Below are positions 59,682-64,000 of a DNA stretch of 64,000 nucleotides, one piece after another. Numbering within the stretch: the stretch's first letter is position 1; the number at the start of each line of letters is the position of its first letter. A program made the translations under genes and the position numbers. Source of the stretch: Salminus brasiliensis (Eukaryota > Chordata > Actinopteri > Characiformes > Bryconidae). The notes below the pieces were generated by a model. It was not told where the DNA came from. It saw nothing but the letters and a program-made list of their open reading frames with translations, and did no database searches. The stretch is from the NCBI RefSeq assembly GCF_030463535.1, contig NC_132880.1, positions 28,663,987-28,727,986 on the forward strand. The letters are read 5' to 3'.

Positions 59682-61139
59682 GAGGCAGGGAAATACACAG
59701 CTACTTGCTAACTGCCGAGCAGGAAAACTGCCAAACTTAAATGAGAAGAAAATAATTACAGCTGATCAACACGCTCGGCAAATGATCTCACCATCATGAT
59801 GCGTAAAGGCACAAGCTCATTTCTGAACAGCCCCAGAACACGAGCGCGATGGCGTTCCGATGCTTCTTCACAACAGCATTAAACAAACACGCATTAGACA
59901 GCGCAGAGCCAGAGGGAGAGGGAGAAGGCAAACGGAGCGAGTGGACGGGCCAAATTCTGCAAACAAACGGCAGACAACATCAATCATCACTCTCAGACAG
60001 CTCCGCAGAGCGTCACACACCGCTGTTAGTGCGCACACAATGAGAGATTCAAAGCCTCGCTGAAGAGCTCAGCCTCTTCACACAGTGCCAGGCACCCACT
60101 GCAGTCACCTGACTCAACTTATCCTGGTGGAGGGGCAGGGGCCAAAGGTCACGGGTTACTGGGGTGGGAGCACAAAGGAGGGAGGAACGTGGTCCCGCAT
60201 TCCAACGTGACGGAGGCTTAAACATTCAGGGAAGCCAGTGCAATACTGCAGGAACGGTACTAAGAGGTGAAAGGTACTAAAATAATAATAATAATAAAAA
60301 ACATCATACAGGAAAAAATCTTACAGGTTAATTAACATCTGAATTATTCACTTTTTAGCTTAATTAGCATCTAAAATGTAATTTAACAGCTATATTTACC
60401 TTGATCTGGACAATTAATTACATTTGTAATTTTATTGTTTAATTACTGTCTGAAATATATATAAATATGCATTTTAATCTATCAGATTCATAAATGTCTG
60501 AGAAATTCACAACTTTATACTAGCAGTTTAATTAATGGCTTATTTTGTTTGAAAAAAAAAATCATAATCCTATCAAATGTAGACAAACATAAAAGCAATG
60601 GGAAGAGTGTTTAGAAATTGTCTGATTAGGGCTGCCTGATATGGGACAACTACCATATTGCAGTTACACTGCAGTTGCAATACACCTTCCAGTACACTGA
60701 AAACAACTGAACTCTTGGTGTATAATGATAATGGGAAATACTAAATGGGAAATTTGCAGCTTTTCAAATATGTCAATCACTGAGAGGTCTCATTCAGAGT
60801 AGGTTTGCCATATAACTAGCATATTTTGTATTGTCAGCCTATTTTGCCATACAATACCCTGTGTGCATCTCACCACTCCTAAAGGTATTTCAAAAAACAG
60901 GTTTTAGATCCAAAACCTTTTTAAAAACAGTCATAAAACAGTACTTTCAGTATATCAGCCAGTGTACGTGCTACTATAAGTTTGCAGACATTTACAAAAA
61001 TCAGTGAAATTCTTAGAAAATTGTCAGTTAATACATGAAGCTTCACATCTTTCAAGCATAGCTTTCAAGCATAACCATTTAGCCTGAAGAATTGTTATAG
61101 TTAGGCCATTGTTATAGTTCTTTCCCAGTCTGTGCTAAT

Positions 61140-61445
61140 GGGACTGCACTGTGGGAACTGGAGGGTGGGAGTGCACACTGGCTTTTGTTCCGGCCCTCCC
61201 ACCTCTCCTTAACTTCCACAGTAAAAAAAAGCGGCCCCCCTTTCAAGTTATGCACAATTTTGGCTAATAAAAGCGGGGCAATCTAAAGGCCTCAACAGCC
61301 AGTCATTAGGGCTCCTAATGCAATTTACTCTGCTGTTTTCCCCGCGTTTACCCCGGCGTGTGATTGAAAAGTCCAAATGCAGAGAGAAAATCAACTAGCC
61401 CAGGCCAAAATCTTGCCGGCTATACACTTCACTCTGGCCAAAATC
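61140..61445. other. Possible conserved non-coding element
   Basis: A repeat-free, compositionally even stretch with many homeodomain-like cores ('tattagaagc'-type aside): 'ggctaataaaagcggggcaa', 'agccagtcattagggctcct' then 'aatgcaatttac'. It stands out from flanking AT-rich and transposon sequence. No conservation test was possible; it is inference only. Confidence 0.3.
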
Positions 61446-61911
61446 TGCTCAGGGGAACACTGTAGCTAATTAGTGCAGCTGGTGTGCACTTTAAAAACTG
61501 GCAAATCTTCAGTAGCCTGGAAAAATCCTGCAGTAGATGAACGGGAACAGCACAGAGGTACCAGCAGTGAGAGCCAGGCAGGTGCCAGGATTGCTATGGT
61601 CCAGACTAAAGCAATCAAACAGTAAAACATCAGCAGAAATCCTTCACTTAAAAGATATTTTGAGCTTCTTCGATAACCCCCCACCCACCCACCCCTCTCC
61701 ACCAACCCCATCCTGGCAAGTCAAACATTAGGCTCCATGTAACTTCACTGAGCAGCATCACGGGCCTGGCATGAGAAAACAGGAATACTGCATTCCTCAG
61801 AGTGATTTAACACAAACCACCGAGCATGACTGAGCTACCAGAGATTTCAGACGAGCAAACTATGTGAATCGGCACGAGAGACAGAGGTGATGGAAGACTT
61901 AAACTTTGTGA

Positions 61912-62060
61912 ACATTTACATTTGTGGTATTTGGCAGCCTCTCTTGTCCAGAGCGACTTAAAATGTAATACAAAACGGATTACAGAGGCAGGCAAATGTA
62001 GAGTTCACAGTCCTGCTCAAGGACTCTTACTGGTGCAGTGTGGTGCTTTCACCAGTAAGA
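61912..62060 (-). mobile_element. LINE/SINE 3' tail fragment
   Basis: 'catttacatttgtggtattt' and 'cttgtccagagcgacttaaa' are the reverse complement of the 'gtcgctctggataagag' tail. 'cctgctcaaggactcttact' then 'ggtgcagtgtggtg' continues the match. Confidence 0.65.
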
Positions 62061-62471
62061 GGAACTAAACAAATAAGAAAATATGATACTGATAACTTTA
62101 ATCCCCAAATGATAAGAATTTGCATGTAGGTTCACAATACCTCAAGTATGGAGTTTGTGCTAAACGGCAACATCTCTTGCCTTTTAGTCAACTAAACTTC
62201 ACAATCTGATTTTTTTTATTTGCTTAATTCATGGTTTACATTGTTTTATCCATTTTCCTTGTTTTAGATGTTTATTTTATTTTATTTACTATATATTATT
62301 TGATATAGATCTATAGATTTTACAGATGCTTACTGTTGCTGCTAATCACTGATCTTTTTATATTATATAGTATGTTTGTTTTAAGATGTATTTCATATGT
62401 TTCTGTCTTTGCATGCTTCACTGATATATGAACAAGCACTTCAGGAGAAGGTACTCTCTTAATAAAATGTG

Positions 62472-62522
62472 ACAGTAGTAGTAGTAGTAATAGTAATAAT
62501 AATAATAATAGCAGTAGTAATG
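62472..62522. repeat. (AGT/AAT)n trinucleotide tract
   Basis: 'agtagtagtagtagtaatag' grades into AAT units. A short ATGA/GAAT tract follows at 62597-62616. Confidence 0.9.
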
Positions 62523-63167
62523 TTTGCTATATGTTTTAAAGCCCCCTGTTGTATATGACACCTTAGTCTCAGGGGTTTAGCTCCACCCTTACATAAATGA
62601 ATGAATGAATGAATACCTCCTCAAATGTACACATTAGCTTCATAGTAGCTACTAGATAATACATCATTTCTGAATTATAAGTCATGATTAGTAACTAAAA
62701 GTACTCAAATAACAACTACAAGATTGAGGCTGCATTTTATTTTTACTTTCAGCATCATATTAACCTGACCCCTTCCCTTTTTTGGCCTTCTTACACATAA
62801 ATGGTTTAAATAATGGGTTCAAATTAGTACTGATAAAGGATATTTGAAAAGATATAGGTTGTTATTGTAAATGACTCATCCAATTCTTAGGCATGGCCCT
62901 GCTGCTTGTTACTGGTGCTGAGAGGGGAATGCTGTTTAAGCCTGATGAGTCGGTCTAATCTTTCACACTTCTAGAGACCACCTGAGTTAGTCCTCCCTCT
63001 TTCCCTCAGTTCCTCTCTGTGGGACTGTTCTTTCAGTAACTTTTGACAGTCTAGTGTTATCACCATGCTATACATGTAACTGTAACATTCTTATTTCTAT
63101 AGAATCTGAAATTGCAGAAGGTTTTCTCTGTATGATTCAATGAGCTGTGACTGACTAATAACTCAGT

Positions 63168-63588
63168 TTAACCCTCCAGTTATGTTCAGCTGTGAGGAAC
63201 CTAATTAATGTTTTTGGTCAAACTGACCTGGTGCAGAGTGAACCACCTGAAAGGAGGATGTTTGAGTCCATATACACTGTCTTTAGCTCAATTAATATTA
63301 ATTTAATCAATATTTAGTGTATTCGATTTTTTTTTTCAGATCAGGGTTTACTTATAATATTTAGGGACATTTTTCTGTACAGTTGCAAAAAAAGTTATAT
63401 TTAATTTTATTTTTAAGTAATATTTATTTAAAATAATTACTATTGGACTTTTTATTTCCGAATTGATCTGGTCTTGCAGACTTGGCACCTCCTGTATTTT
63501 TAAACTCCGCAATGGGTCAATTTGACCTGCAACATAACAGAAAGGTTAATATGATTGTGTGATCACTCTTGATAACTGGAAGGGTTAA
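63168..63588. mobile_element. MITE with TTAA target sites (piggyBac-like)
   Basis: TTAA followed by CCCTCCAGTTAT at the left and ATAACTGGAAGGG followed by TTAA at the right: inverted ends flanked by TTAA, the target duplication used by piggyBac transposons. Inner arms 'ggtcaaactgacct' and 'gggtcaatttgacct' are also opposed. 421 bases, no transposase. Confidence 0.75.
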
Positions 63589-64000
63589 CGATCACTGAAA
63601 GATCTGCTTTTTTTGAAAGATCTGGATCTAGATTGGTTTCTACTTGTCAGCTTCATGTAAAATATTTATTAAGCTTACTGTTATGAACATATATAAACAT
63701 CATATTCTGACATTAGTCATTAACACAAACATATAGTCCAAAAATATTAGCAGAGGGGCGCTCAGGGTTCCAATAATAGCTTGTCCATGAAGATATGAAA
63801 GAAGAAAAGAAGGGCCTCTCTACAGTTATACACCACAGCATTTCAGTTCAGTACCTTCATAGGCAAGGCAATATTTTGTAATGCTGCTGTGAAATAATGG
63901 CCATAAAACCAAACTGAAAAGCTTTGGTGCACGGATGAACAGTGACTCTGCTTTTCCCATCACATTAGTGTCCTCGTGGTCGGCTTATTCACTGCTGGAC

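Larger units (their letters stand above)
56046..64000 (-). other. Probable pard6g intron / upstream region
   Basis: I searched the minus strand by eye for the PB1-domain exons and found none. The stretch contains mobile elements listed separately and no convincing gene. The plus-strand open frame at 57712-58071 (119 codons) has no recognisable motif and no splice context. The CG-richer stretch at 59830-60240 could be an unrelated promoter or exon, but I cannot support a product. Confidence 0.45.

Noticed and set aside
59830-60240. CG-richer stretch as pard6g first exon
   Set aside because: The minus strand shows no PB1-like coding sequence and no matching donor; left as unassigned.

Overview
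The window is nuclear DNA of a bony fish. Its genes have introns with GT/AG borders. It is AT-rich and dense in diverged transposons, foldback elements and microsatellites. The tachykinin gene encodes fish-type substance P and neurokinin A. The dispersed repeat families (TIR elements, the 'gtcgctctggataagag'-type LINE tail, the 'gatcagccacaaca' Tc1-like element) resemble those common in ostariophysan teleosts such as characins, catfishes and knifefishes. I cannot fix the species. There is no prokaryotic content, no CRISPR array, and I saw no tRNA or rRNA gene.

Layout: 1-19.5 kb is gene-free, with relics of LINEs and DNA transposons. 19.57-23.2 kb holds tac1 (+), complete in five coding exons, with a TATA box and poly(A) signals. 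23.2-30.3 kb is intergenic, with MITEs, a Tc1-like relic and a decayed extra copy of the last asns exon. 30.37-38.4 kb holds asns (-): eleven coding exons giving a full 561-aa asparagine synthetase, plus a noncoding first exon and an amino-acid-response promoter about 1.6 kb upstream of the start codon. 37.5-46.5 kb is a mosaic of near-identical duplicated blocks (A, B, D, C), best read as a tandem triplication in which each copy lost different parts. Block A carries the asns promoter and exon 1; block C carries the last exon of the next gene. 45.57-50.68 kb holds bloc1s4 (-), five exons. 51.9-56.05 kb holds the last coding exon (CRIB end, PDZ, C-terminus) and probable long 3' UTR of a pard6 gene, best matched to pard6g (-). 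56-64 kb is probably its upstream intron; the earlier exons lie outside the window or were not found.

The genes do not form a pathway. tac1 is a neuropeptide precursor, asns an amino-acid biosynthetic enzyme under stress control, bloc1s4 a subunit of a lysosome-related organelle complex, and pard6g a polarity scaffold. The convergent tac1/asns arrangement matches the human TAC1/ASNS neighbourhood. I found no new molecular system. The most notable points are the block mosaic with its duplicated asns promoter, a tandem splice acceptor that would tune the length of a carassin-like peptide, a multi-exon bloc1s4 (intronless in mammals) with a 30-bp coding repeat, and the asns terminal-exon relic.
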